A stretch of DNA of 17,024 nt from Brugia malayi (GCF_000002995.4 NW_025062381.1:1-17024), one strand, 5' to 3'; numbered from the stretch's first letter, positions 1-9,847 are shown. Program-made: numbers and translations. Notes: generated by a model not told the origin, from the letters alone.

Positions 1-193
1 TTTTAAATAACCTGTTTGCTTACGCTGCAACTGGCGTGCATTTCAGGTTTTCATAGCTAAAATTGAAGAAAAATGAATTTGCCTAATGTTTGCAGATGCA
101 GGAAAAACAATTCTTGCATTACTGTGGGCTGTTTATTTTGAAAATTTACATAATGCAAGATATCAATAATTCTTGTTAACAAAAAAAAAATAC

Positions 194-384
194 ATTTCGT
201 TGCAACTTTTCGTAACCGGCAAAGAGTCAATGCAACCCGCAATATAGCAATCCGATCCACATGTGTAACTGTTGCTTCATCAACAATTGGTATCACTACT
301 TTGAGATCCGCAAAGATGTCCGCTTCCTTACCACGTCGATCACGTGCAGCAAAACGAGATGACTCACGATGTCGGTCAAGATTT
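194..384 (-). CDS. hif-1: bHLH exon of a HIF-1-like bHLH-PAS transcription factor (partial gene)
   Basis: This single internal exon would encode the DNA-binding and dimerisation domain of a hypoxia-inducible-factor-type nuclear transcription factor. The first base completes a split codon, 63 residues follow, and one base is left over. The basic region reads [17 protein letters not shown], the pattern of the HIF/NPAS/Trachealess group (SR.AAR.RR.KE). It is followed by helix 1 (ADIFADL), a loop, and helix 2 ([20 protein letters not shown]). A T-rich acceptor ending TAG lies at 385-386 and a GTATTT donor at 193 downward. By recollection, vertebrate HIF1A exon 2 encodes the same domain in an exon of the same 191-nt length. 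The PAS and later exons would lie beyond base 1, and the start codon is upstream at higher coordinates and unidentified. Family assignment is firm. Choosing HIF-1 over NPAS/Trachealess is inference, and the donor is the weaker boundary. Confidence 0.82.
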
Positions 385-929
385 CTAAAAAAAAATAAAA
401 AAAAAACTAGTATTTTCAGACGCATACAATGAATGCAAAAACAAATCACCTGATAAATCCCTTCTATTTCGATTCAAAAGATTTCATTCGGACAATATTA
501 GTATAACTTAAAGTAAAATCAATGGTGAAAACAATTTGGTGGTTGGTAATTATTAGTTTTTTTTTTTTCTTTTTATCAATGAACTATGTCAATTTGAAAA
601 GAATGAATAGAATTAGGCCTGTGCAATTTATTTTTTTTTTATGTGAATTAGAATTACTTCATTGATACTGTCATTAAAATATTAATCATTAAGAATTAAC
701 TGATAGATTACCTATTAATTCAGCAATATTATTTCCATCGAAATTTTATTTAACAATTGGAATCATCTTAACAACATATTCTTAAATTATTTCGCATCCG
801 AACTATTCAACAATTTGTAAGCATAAGTTAACAACTGATAAAGTTCGAATTACTTTGCTGTAATGCTAAGGAACGAACATTGCAGTAAAAAAAAAAAAAA
901 AAGAACCCATTCGAACTTGCGACTAACAC

Positions 930-978
930 ATCGTGTAAAATAATTATCATATAAAATAACAGATCGTATAAAATAATT
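930..978. repeat. Three tandem copies of a 16-bp AT-rich unit
   Basis: The units begin at 930, 946 and 962 and read ATCGTGTAAAATAAT, ATCATATAAAATAAC and ATCGTATAAAATAAT. They differ at one to three positions. It is a small local tandem duplication immediately left of the inverted GATA pair. Confidence 0.6.
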
Positions 979-986
979 CTGTCTTG

Positions 987-1006
987 CTGATAAGATCACT
1001 TATCAG
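987..1006. promoter_or_regulatory. Inverted pair of GATA-factor motifs / perfect 8-bp hairpin
   Basis: The sequence is CTGATAAG, spacer ATCA, then CTTATCAG: a perfect inverted repeat giving one WGATAR site on each strand. Read on the minus strand, one half extends to ACTGATAAG, which resembles the preferred site of intestinal GATA factors in nematodes. It lies about 600 bp upstream of the bHLH exon. A regulatory role is inference only, because single TGATAA motifs are common by chance in DNA this AT-rich; the symmetry is the notable part. Confidence 0.25.
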
Positions 1007-1748
1007 TGTCATTTGCTTTTTAAAGAAGCAGCTTATTCCCTTTTTTTCCTCATTATTTGCCATTTCACCCTTTTCCATCTTGCAATTTCATTTTGTTACT
1101 TATATTCAAGTAACACTTAAAGTCATTAGCAATAAATTTTTTGCAACAATTTTATAAACATAATTAATTACTCCGATGGCAAAAACAGCTTAATCTCATC
1201 ACTCTTCTATGATCGATCATTTTTCATAAAGCTAAATATGCAGTTAAAAGAAAAAATAAACGACAATTGTAATAAAAAATTAAAGAATAAAACTTTCCAT
1301 CTCTTAATTCAACCTATTTGTCACAATAATTTTTCTATCTTTATCATAAAATATCCATCTCTTTGTTACATTCTTCGTAGCACTAATTCATCTCTTATTT
1401 TCCTATCATACATCATTCAGGTAGAAGTTGTTAGCTCAATTAAATCTTCTCTCATACTTCTTATCTTAAAAAACCATAAAGATATATCGATATAGAGTAG
1501 AGCTAAACTAAAAGTAATCATTATTCATATTTTAAATATTGCACAAAAAATCCTAACAGAAATTATATTCCTTATAAAATTTCATATGAAAAATATATTT
1601 AAATTATGCTTTCTAATTACTGATTAAATAATTATCATGAAATTAATCTCATCCATTCATAAATGATACAAATCAAAATAATTGATTCAAATTATCAAAA
1701 ATGAAAAAAATAAATTAATTAGGGATTATGTTACACAAATAACAATTC

Positions 1749-1782
1749 AAAGAGAGAGAGGGGAAGAGAAAGAGAAAGAAAA
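1749..1782. repeat. GA-rich purine tract
   Basis: This is a short polypurine run made of GA and GGAA/GAAA units on the plus strand, a simple low-complexity repeat. No function can be read from it. Confidence 0.6.
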
Positions 1783-1939
1783 CATAAATTCTGAACCATA
1801 AATTATAACAAAATCGAGCAATAATTCGTAGGAATATATTTTAGTACAATCTTATCCTTAATTTTTAGCATTTGCATAAGAAAAAAGGGAAGTAAACATA
1901 ATTAAGAAACCAAAAAACTTTGAAAATCCGCCTTTCCAG

Positions 1940-2072
1940 GGTGGCATTAATTTCACTAATCGGAATTAGTCGCATGCTGCACCCAAACCCACTGCTAAAT
2001 GATCCTTTGAGGGATTTATTTCGTGTGATTCAACTTAGGATAAAGTTATTTCCGTTACTCATAATTCTCTAA
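1940..2072 (+). CDS. Weak exon candidate, hypothetical
   Basis: A less AT-rich patch follows a plausible acceptor (CCTTTCCAG) and stays open on the plus strand for 43 codons from GTG at 1941 to TAA at 2070-2072. It includes a protein-like stretch ISRMLHPNPLLNDPLRDLF. No upstream exon or donor is identified, so at best it would be a terminal exon. The minus strand of the same patch is also open for about 35 codons, so strand is uncertain. No family is recognised. Confidence 0.18.
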
Positions 2073-2967
2073 TTATCTTCCCAACTTTCTATTTTTATTA
2101 ACTCTCATCGTCTTTCTCACACCATAAATACACTCTTTTCACTTCACCTATAATTATTAATTAGTTAATTAATTGCTATTTACAATTAATTTTATCTTCT
2201 GAGCATTTGGTAGAATTCGTTCGAGTATTTTAGCCTATATCATAACAAATAAAAAGATGTCACCAGCATGAAAGTAGATTATGAAGGTGGTTTAATAAAA
2301 ATGTAATGTTAAACAAATAAGTTCAAATGATTTCATAATGTTGATCGAACCTAATCATTAAATTCGCTGTAACTCAAAACAATATTCACTAAATGAATTA
2401 ATATCATTTTCAACGTACATATTTATACTTAAAATTCATTTTTTGCATTTAAAATGAATTAAAAATGATTAGATGGGATCAATTACTTTTGATTTTATTA
2501 TTTATTAATATTTCAAAAAATTCTTTTCACAATTTTCTGCCGTGATAAACAAAGAGATGATACTAACATGAAAGAAAATCATGACCATGAAGATGGCGTA
2601 TTGCCAGTAAATTCAAAATACTTTTATGACGTTGGTTAATTTTATTTTTGTAACTTCATTAGTATTTTAAAATTTACATTTTCGTTAAATTTATAGTTTG
2701 AGCCATTAAGAATGATGTTAGCTCCACTAATTCAAATCATTTTGAATGCATGGATTAATATTTTCTTACGTAATTATGTAAATCACTTAATTGAGGTCAA
2801 TTTTTGGGATCAATTTTTTAAAAAAAATTAATTTATTATTTGACATGTAATGACTATCTGATTTTTTAATAATAACTAGAAATATTATTCGAAAATTGCT
2901 AAAACAATAAAATTGAAATAATTTAAAATGAGATTTAAGAGAAAAAATGCATAGAAATTAAGCATAC

Positions 2968-3081
2968 CGTTGTCTCGAAGACATAAGTTATAGCAGCATC
3001 CCACTGAAATGCTTTCTGGTTTGAATAGCTGGTTTGATATGGCATTGAACACTGATATGCTTGCTTGATCGTAAGGATGCA
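2968..3081 (-). CDS. Candidate internal exon, hypothetical
   Basis: On the minus strand a 114-nt segment sits between an acceptor (TTATAAATTGCAG) and a donor (GGTATGC). It is open throughout in one frame, with residues including YDQASISVFNAISNQLFKPE and then SISVGCCYNLCLRDN. It is clearly richer in G and C than the surrounding roughly 20 percent GC DNA, and the plus strand has stops. Its length is a multiple of three, with one base carried over at each end. It cannot join directly to the bHLH exon at 384 because the phases differ. It is therefore an earlier exon with another between, part of a different gene, or spurious. No domain is recognised. Confidence 0.38.
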
Positions 3082-3189
3082 CTGCAATTTATAAACTATA
3101 TTTAATTATTGTTTATGAGAAAAGTTCACTTTGAAATTAGGTGAAGAATAAATTGTAATAAATAAATTGGAAATATAATAACAATAAGA

Positions 3190-5330
3190 CATTATAGTAA
3201 TTTAATAACACTACTACTAATAGTAATAACAATACTCAACACGCATGCAAGAACAATGTTAATAGAAATCAATGAAGCCAACAAAAAAAGCATGCACTTC
3301 AATACAAAAAAATGCCATAATAACAAATGGTATGAGTAAAGATACAAAATGCTGTAGTTAATGGAATTAACTGAAAAATGCATGCAAAAACAATGTTAAT
3401 AAAAAAAAAAAAAAACGATGAGAACAACGAAAAACAAAAGCATGCAATAAATAGAAAAGAAAAAACGCTTTAATAATAAATGGTGTAAGTAGATTCACAA
3501 AACACATGCATGTTAGTAAAACTAACCAAGAAACGCATGCAAAAACAGTGTTAATAAAAAAACAGCAAATAGTATAAAGTAACAAAAAGCATGCAGTTAA
3601 TAAAATTAACAGAAAAAATGCATGCAAAAACAATGTTAATAAAAAAAAAAATGATGAGAACAACGAAAAAAATAAAAGCATGCAATAAATGCAAAAGAGA
3701 AAAGTATACACCTTAATAATAAATGTTGTAAGTTTACAAAAAACATGCATGTTAATATAACTACCCAAGAAACGCATGCAAAAACAATGTTAATAAAAAA
3801 ACAGCGAATAGTATAAAGTAACAAAAAGCATGCAGTTAATAAAATTAACAAAAAATGCATGCAAAAACAATGTTAATAAAAAACGAGTGAAAAATAAAAG
3901 CATGCAATAAATACAAAAGAAAAAAGTGTACACCTTAATAATAAGTGTTGTAAGTTTACAAAAAACATGCATGTTAATATAACTACCCAAAAAACGCATG
4001 CAAAAACAATGTTAATAAAAAAACAGCAATTAGTATAAAGTAACAAAAAGCATGCAGTTAATAAAATTAACCAAAAAATGCATGCAAAACAGTGTTAATG
4101 AAAAACGAGTGAAAAATAAAAGCATGCAATAAATACAAGAGAAAAAAGTGTACATGAGAAAAAGATACAAAGAACATGCAGTTAATAAAATTAAGAAAAA
4201 ATGCATGCAAAAACAATGTTAATAAAAAACGAGTGAAAAACAAAAGCATGCAATAAATAGAAAAGAAAAAACGCTTTAATAATAAATGGTGTAAGTAGAT
4301 TCACAAAACACATGCATGTTAGTAAAACTAACCAAGAAACGCATGCAAAAACAGTGTTAATAAAAAAACAGCAAATAGTATAAAGTAACAGAAAGCATGC
4401 AGTTAATAAAATTAACCAAAAAATGCATGCAAAACAGTGTTAATAAAAAACGAGTGAAAAATAAAAGCATGCAATAAATACAAAAGAAAAAAGTGTACAT
4501 GAGAAAAAGTTACAAAGAACATGCAGTTAATAAAATTAACAAAAAACGCATGCAAAAACAATGTTAATAAAAAACGAGTGAAAAATAAAAGCATGCAATA
4601 AATACAAAAGAAAAAAGTGTACACCATAATAATAAATGTTGTAAGTTTACAAAAAACATGCATGTTAATATAACTACCCAAGAAACGCATGCAAAAACAA
4701 TGTTAATAAAAAAACAGCAAATGGTATAAAGTTACAAAAAGCATGCTGTTAATAGAACAAACTCAACACGCATGCAAAAACGATGTTAATAGAAATGAGT
4801 GAAGCCAACAAAAAAAACATGCATTTAAATACAAAAAAAATGTGCGCCATAATAACAAATGCGTGAGTAAAGATACAAAATGCATGCAGTTAGTAGAATT
4901 AATCGAAAAATGCATGCAAAAATACAGTTAATAAAAAACGAGTGAGAACAACGAAAAAATAAAAGCATGCAATAAATGCAAAAGAAAAAGTGTTCATGAG
5001 AAAAAGTTACAAAAAGCATGCAGTTAGTAAAATACAAAATATGCACATGTTAATAGCAAAAATAAAAAAAAAATAAAAAAATAAAAAAACACGCAATTAG
5101 TAGAAATAACCGAAAACACATGCAAAACCAATATAAACAAAAAAAAGATAAAAGTGAAAGATTTTTGAAATAAAAAAAAAAAAAAGTGATACAAAATAGT
5201 GGTAATACAACAAAAATAAATTAGTATCAGTGGAATGGACAAAAGTTAGCAAGAAGTAAAATGCTAAAGGCATGAAAAAATGAAAATAGCAACAAATGAA
5301 ATGAATGAAAAAAAGCATGCAAATAATAAA
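3190..5330. repeat. Satellite family A: GCATGC-studded tandem array
   Basis: About 2.1 kb is built from related modules starting with GCATGC followed by AAAAACAATGTTAATAAAA. These alternate with AAAGCATGCAGTTAATAAAATTAAC, AAAAGCATGCAATAAATAC and AACATGCATGTTA segments. The module beginning GAAACGCATGC recurs at 3535, 3774, 3996, 4341 and 4687 (spacings 239, 222, 345, 346), showing higher-order structure. Blocks at about 3434-3609 and 4240-4415 are nearly identical, about 806 bp apart. Both ends (3190-3380 and 4740-5330) are more diverged, as expected of array margins. The long hydrophobic minus-strand frames inside it are by-products of the repeat, not genes. Confidence 0.92.
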
Positions 5331-6594
5331 ATCCAAAAAAAAATTACCAAAAAAAGAAAAAAATCCATAAAAAGATTCCAAAAAATAATCCGAATAAAAA
5401 GAATTAATTTCAAAAAAGATTTTTGATTTTAACTCAATTCAGAAAAAAAATTGAAAACGCAAAAATTAAAAAAAAAAAAACAAAAATTAAATATTTTTGA
5501 TATCTTTTTAAAGCCCAAAGCTCTACCAATTCAAAAAATATACTTAAAAATGAATAGAGATCAAGAATTTTGAAATTTATTCCAGATTTCAAAAGGCCCT
5601 TCATCTGAATTTTAAAACCAAACATTTTTTCTATATGCTTCGTTAATGTTATACTGACGAAGGAAGGTATAATTCTGTACCTCCCTTCGACCACCCCTAC
5701 CCTCCCTCCCACCACATACACACAAAGATAATTACAGAGATAATTACAAATGATATCAACTTATGATTTAGCTCAAAATAAAATTCAAAATTAGATCTTA
5801 TTAACTCAATCCTCTATTGACAACTTATCCTATTTAAATTAAAAGACTACTTGAATACAAACAGAAATTCTAAAAAAATTGCTCTATTCCATTAAAAATA
5901 TATTCATGTGATGAAATTTGTGCATTTTTTTAATAGCCAAAAAATCATCTTAAAATGTAAATAACTTATTACAAGTTAGAAAATACAAAAAATAAATATA
6001 GAATAAGTTGATATTCGATGTATACAGCAATAAAATTAAATAAAAAATTTAACACCATTAGTAACACTAAAATAACAATGAAAATTTTCATTAAACAGAA
6101 ATAATGGATAAAGTAACAATAATTGTAAAAAAAAAACAATAATTGTGATAAGTTTAGAAAATCAAAAAAAAAAAGAAAAAAAAAAACAGTTATTAAACAG
6201 TTATAAGTAATATCAAAAAAATAAGAACATTAAATTACATTATTTAGATGAAAATAAACAAAATACACAATTTTCAACAAAATTAGCTGCCCAAAGGCTA
6301 AAAAACAAAAAAAGAAAAAAAAAAAAAAAGAAAAAACAACTGATTTCAAAGTAATTTGGTTTATGTTTGTGATGGCAAAAAAATGCCCTTTACAAGCTTT
6401 TGATTACTCTATCACTAAGACGGTAAATGACATACAAAAACGTAAAACAGCTACAAACTCCTCAGCCTTTTCTATATTTTGAAATCAGTTGTTCTTATGT
6501 TAAATCAAAGAACAAATTTTTTTTTTTTTCATTTTTTCTATTTTTAATTTTTTTTATTCTTTTGATTTTTTTTTTGGTTTTTTTGATTTTTTTG
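5331..6594. other. A-rich low-complexity DNA, no gene seen
   Basis: The plus strand is dominated by A and AAT/AAAT runs, probably decayed satellite and simple repeat. A less AT-rich pyrimidine patch (CCTCCC/CCACC) lies at 5660-5720. The 95-codon minus-strand frame through it (5434-5721) has no domain or splice support. From about 6510 the strand bias flips abruptly from A-rich to T-rich, so the two low-complexity tracts face each other. Confidence 0.6.
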
Positions 6595-6715
6595 TTTTTT
6601 AGTTTTTTTTTTTTTATTTTTTAGTTTTTTTTTTTTATTTTTTGTTTTTTTTTTTTATTTTTTAGTTTTTTTTTTTTATTTTTTAGTTTTTTTTTTTTAT
6701 TTTTTAGTTTTTCAT
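6595..6715. repeat. 21-bp T-rich minisatellite, about six copies
   Basis: The unit is roughly AG followed by 12-13 T, an A and six T. AG or G landmarks occur at 6601, 6623, 6644, 6664, 6685 and 6706, a regular period of about 21 bp. Read on the minus strand, each unit contains AATAAA. The array starts about 110 bp past the zinc-finger stop codon, so it could supply the polyadenylation signal, though this is inference. Confidence 0.8.
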
Positions 6716-6831
6716 TTTTTTTTTTTTTTTTTAAATTTTTTGGATGTTACTAACCAGCTTTCATTGGAAGAGGATGGAGATTCGCAGCAGGCAGCGACAG
6801 GTGGCCGCATGAGGAAGACCAGGCAATAATA

Positions 6832-8346
6832 TTAGCCTAAAAAAAACCACTGATTAGAAAAATTACGAGACCCACTTTAATATTTTGTTTTCTATGGTCA
6901 TTCATTTTTTTTTTTTTTTAACTTTTAAATTTCACTTCTTCAATGCTAATTAATTTCTTACCTGGGATGAAGAGGTGATGCGCATCCTCTTCTCTTCCTA
7001 CCAGGTCAAGTCTGCGCCGCTTCACCTGTCGTTCGCTTATTACGGCCGCGCATGCCCTCGGGCACCAATCGAGGGCATGAAGCTCCATTGCTGCCGTTCT
7101 CTGGGCGGCCGTAAATTCAGGTGGCAGCAAGAGGTAATGCCCACAACGGGCACAAAAGCCTGGAATATGCAAATTAATCAGTCCACTGGCTTTTAAATGA
7201 ATCAAATGTAGCGATATCTTTAAAAACTAATTGGAAATTCATTTCGCAATACTTACCATCTTGCTTGTGTGTTCTCGACGCGTGAATGCGCCACCCTTTC
7301 AACGTTTCAAACTGCCTGCAGCAGAGGCCACACACTGAAAATAGAAATAGTAAGAAAATATTGTTGCACAAACTGTTCTTCGAGTATCGATATAGAATTT
7401 TGTAATCGTTTTAGTGCATTATAAGGGATGAAATTTTCGATGATATCATATGATTTTATCAATACAAAGTCAAAATATGATTGTATTTCTTCTACAAATT
7501 GCGGCATATAATCATTTCTTAAGTTATTAAAATTATAACTTACCGATGTTCTTGCTTCCTTCTCCTTGTGCCACCGTGTATGGCTCTGCTTGCGGCACTA
7601 TCAACTCTCTTCGGAGTTGCTCCGGAAGATCTTTTAAATCAGCTGGTTGGAATTTCTCCGGAGGTGCCGCAGCCATTGCTTCTTGCATGGCAGGAACCGG
7701 GATTCTGATTGTCCTCGTTCGCCTGAAACAGTTTTATATTTATTGCAAATTATTGGGTAGGTAAGGTTAATATCTAGTTAGCAAATTAGTACAATAGCTG
7801 CTAAAACTTAAACTTACAGGACGAGTTCGCGTACTGCTCCTACCGGTTCCTCGATCTCCATTGGTACCCCCGGTACCTCAGGCTCTTCTTCTTCTTCCTC
7901 TTCTTCTGGCAGAGGGGTCCACTCTGCTTCTGATGGCCAGTTCTCGGCCTCATCACCATTTTCATTTTCAGGCAGAGGAGCCCACTCTGCCTCTTCTTCG
8001 TTAAATTCCGGCTCCTGAGGCACCGGGTCCTCTTCCATTGCTGGCTGGGCACTCTGCCCTACCAGTTCCTCCAACCTCCACCCCGCCTCCGCCATCCTCT
8101 CTATGAGCGACTGTTCAAACTGAAAAAGCTATTTTTTACAGTCACTTTTTAAATTTATGGCAGTGCAAAGTTCAGCAACTCTTTCTTCATACTGTATCAA
8201 TTTATAAAAAAAAATAAAAGCAAAAAAGAGGAAGACAAAGTGAAAATTACCTGAACAGTCCTGCTCACGAACCTTTGCAAAATCCGGTACATCTCCGGCT
8301 CCCTTTTAAGGTATTCGAAAAGCACTTCGATTTCTTGATCCTCCAT
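6832..8346 (-). CDS. Spliced zinc-finger protein with acidic N-terminal half, 285 aa
   Basis: Coding exons on the minus strand are 8346-8251, 8119-7818, 7722-7544, 7334-7257, 7159-6962 and 6836-6832 (the last holds only two bases and TAA). All introns are GT-AG and all phases agree, giving 285 residues. Residues 75-83 and 96-104 form a tandem motif EAEW[A/T]PLPE. Eight glutamates follow at 104-111 in an acidic segment rich in proline. A classical C2H2 finger uses C194, C197, H210 and H215 (C-x2-C-x12-H-x4-H). A second Cys/His motif uses C221, C224, H246 and C251, with C255 nearby. KRRR at 265-268 could be a nuclear signal. Nucleic-acid binding is likely; the function is unknown. The finger (F.T.KGW..H....H) recalls R2-type retrotransposon ORF fingers, so a retroelement-derived gene is possible. 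The start is the first ATG after an acceptor-like TTTTATAG at 8360-8361; an extra upstream coding exon or trans-splicing there cannot be excluded. Confidence 0.82.
7051..7079. other. Perfect 10-bp inverted repeat inside zinc-finger exon 5
   Basis: CATGCCCTCG at 7051-7060 and CGAGGGCATG at 7070-7079 are exact reverse complements with a 9-nt spacer. They would form a GC-rich stem-loop in the sense RNA. It falls in codons for HALDWCPRAC, around the second Cys/His motif. Any regulatory role is speculation. Confidence 0.6.
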
Positions 8347-8359
8347 GGGAGCCGCAATT

Positions 8360-8918
8360 CTATAAAATTAGCAAACTTATCAAATATTCACTAAGTACAA
8401 TGACCGTAACTATTACGTAACTATTATTTACTTATACGTAACCATTATTTACTTATGGTAAAAGAACACATGATAAAAAAACACTGGTTTACATATTTTA
8501 ATTTACCTACACATAATTCTATTTATGCTAATCATTAAATACCCCATACTTTCCCTGATAATTCTGACGCAACAAAAAGAAAAGAAAGTAGTGACGAAAA
8601 TGAACATTCATAATAATAGTATTTCTCTGCAATCTTTCGCGCTCGAGAGTCTTTATCCTTTCGCGCTCATGAAGATTTTTTTTTTTTTTTTTCATCTAAT
8701 ATATGGAGACTGTTCCATCTTCGAATATTTCTTTGGTCTCTACTACATCTCGACCTAACATCTTTGTACTATGTATATTATCGTTCTTCTACATAAACTT
8801 TCTTTTTCTTCTCTCAATTATTTCTATTAACTAATGCAGATTTTTATTGATTTTCTTAGGAATGAATAGACAAATAAAGGTTACGTACAAATTACCACTT
8901 CTGATTTTTTCACAATTT
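8360..8918. other. 5' flank of the zinc-finger gene, no gene seen
   Basis: Just upstream of exon 1 the minus strand reads TGCTAATTTTATAG before AATTGCGG. That is a branch-point-like CTAAT plus AG, as at an intron end or a spliced-leader acceptor. The rest is AT-rich, with repeats of ACGTAACTATTA.TTACTTA (8400-8455) and a direct repeat TTTCGCGCTC (about 8636 and 8658). The 77-codon plus-strand frame at 8525-8758 lacks coding support. No clear promoter can be assigned. Confidence 0.45.
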
Positions 8919-9699
8919 AATAAGATTTTTTTAGCAATTCATTCATGTTCTATTCCTTGTATTTCTCATCGTCGTCAAAATTTTTTTTATCATTATGGCA
9001 TCCACCAGGTACTGTATTGACCAAAAACAGTGCAGTTATAGGAGCTGTTTACAAAAAAACTTTTTGATTTACTAGCTAAACAGGATATAACTTTTCACCC
9101 TTTTTAGTAAAAATAAAATTAGTAAGAATTAAAATGTTTTTAACATTTAATTTATTATAACTTTTAATATCTGTCGAAATTTCTTAGGTAACCCTGTCTG
9201 GATTTGTGACTAAAAATAATTTTAATATTTATAAAATATTCGAAATCAATTATAATTGCAGTTTTAATTAATTTCTGCAATGAAAGTTTGCTTTAAAGTT
9301 AACTTTTAAAGTCAGAAGTTAGCATAAAATGTCAAAAATAGTAAATAGAATGTCAGCAGATCAAGTTTAATGCATATAAATGTAATCAATTAAGTTCAAT
9401 AAATGTTTATTTTTAAATGAAATACATTTTTCCAGCACTGGCAGATTTTATTTGAAACAGAGTTAATAAAAATTAAAACGTTTTTAATATTTAATTTATT
9501 AGAACTTTTAAATGCTGGTAAGTTTGATAACATACTTTTTTTATTAGAACTTTTAAAATGTTTTATTCTTGTCTAGGTACCGCATGAAATTTGTTGTGCC
9601 AAAATTATCTTTAGATTGTTTACTATCGTTTATTTGCATTTAAAAAAGCTAATTCTCTGATACGATTATCAAGAGTGGAGAAAATCAATGCTAATAAAA

Positions 9700-9847
9700 A
9701 TCTCCGTTGACGGTATAAATGTTACTCTATTCCCTCATTTGTTTGTCTTCTTATTTATTCACCATCTTCAAAGCACATAAAGCGTTCTTTCTTATTGCGC
9801 CAAATAGTTAATTCCAGCCAGCTTGACAATGCATTTACAACGGAGAT
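9700..9847. repeat. 148-bp segment bounded by 10-bp inverted repeats
   Basis: ATCTCCGTTG at 9700-9709 and CAACGGAGAT at 9838-9847 are exact reverse complements. The arrangement is preserved in unit 2 at 13150-13297. It could be the terminal repeats of a small non-autonomous transposon, but no target-site duplication is visible, so chance is not excluded. Confidence 0.3.

Larger units (their letters stand above)
385..2967. other. AT-rich region, probably HIF-like gene intron or 5' flank
   Basis: No convincing gene is visible. The stretch lies upstream of the bHLH exon on the minus strand, so it may be intron or promoter DNA of that gene. It holds homopolymer runs, three 16-bp repeats near 930-978, an inverted GATA-motif pair at 987-1006, a purine tract at 1749-1782 and a less AT-rich patch at 1925-2072. 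A diverged direct repeat of about 300 bp is possible (around 2240-2520 and 2540-2830, both with AGCATGAAAG-like and GGGATCAATT segments). The 85-codon plus-strand frame at 1238-1495 has AT-driven composition and no splice or domain support, so I do not call it. Confidence 0.5.

Noticed and set aside
24..56. Possible 33-nt exon downstream of the bHLH exon (minus strand, AG acceptor and GTAAGC donor)
   Set aside because: Its open phase does not fit the single leftover base of the bHLH exon, and it is too short to judge.
3061..3080. Similarity between TGATCGTAAGGATGCACTGC and TGATCATAAGAATGCATTGC at about 14453
   Set aside because: Twenty bases with three mismatches and no extension on either side; probably chance or too old to use.
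3192..5381. Many minus-strand frames of 60-136 codons encoding F/L/C/H-rich hydrophobic peptides
   Set aside because: They are repeated translations of satellite A modules (MRFLGSYINMHVFCKL recurring), with no domain, splice site or non-repeat support.
6975..7196. 73-codon plus-strand frame over zinc-finger exon 5
   Set aside because: Antisense shadow of a well-supported coding exon with matching splice phases on the minus strand.
7307..7507. 66-codon minus-strand frame (MPQFVEEIQSYFDFVLIK start) inside zinc-finger intron 3
   Set aside because: It looks protein-like, but it lies wholly in the intron, enters exon 4 out of frame and has no donor of its own. An alternative start cannot be excluded.
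7546..7764. 72-codon plus-strand frame over zinc-finger exon 3
   Set aside because: Antisense shadow of exon 3, which fits the spliced minus-strand gene.
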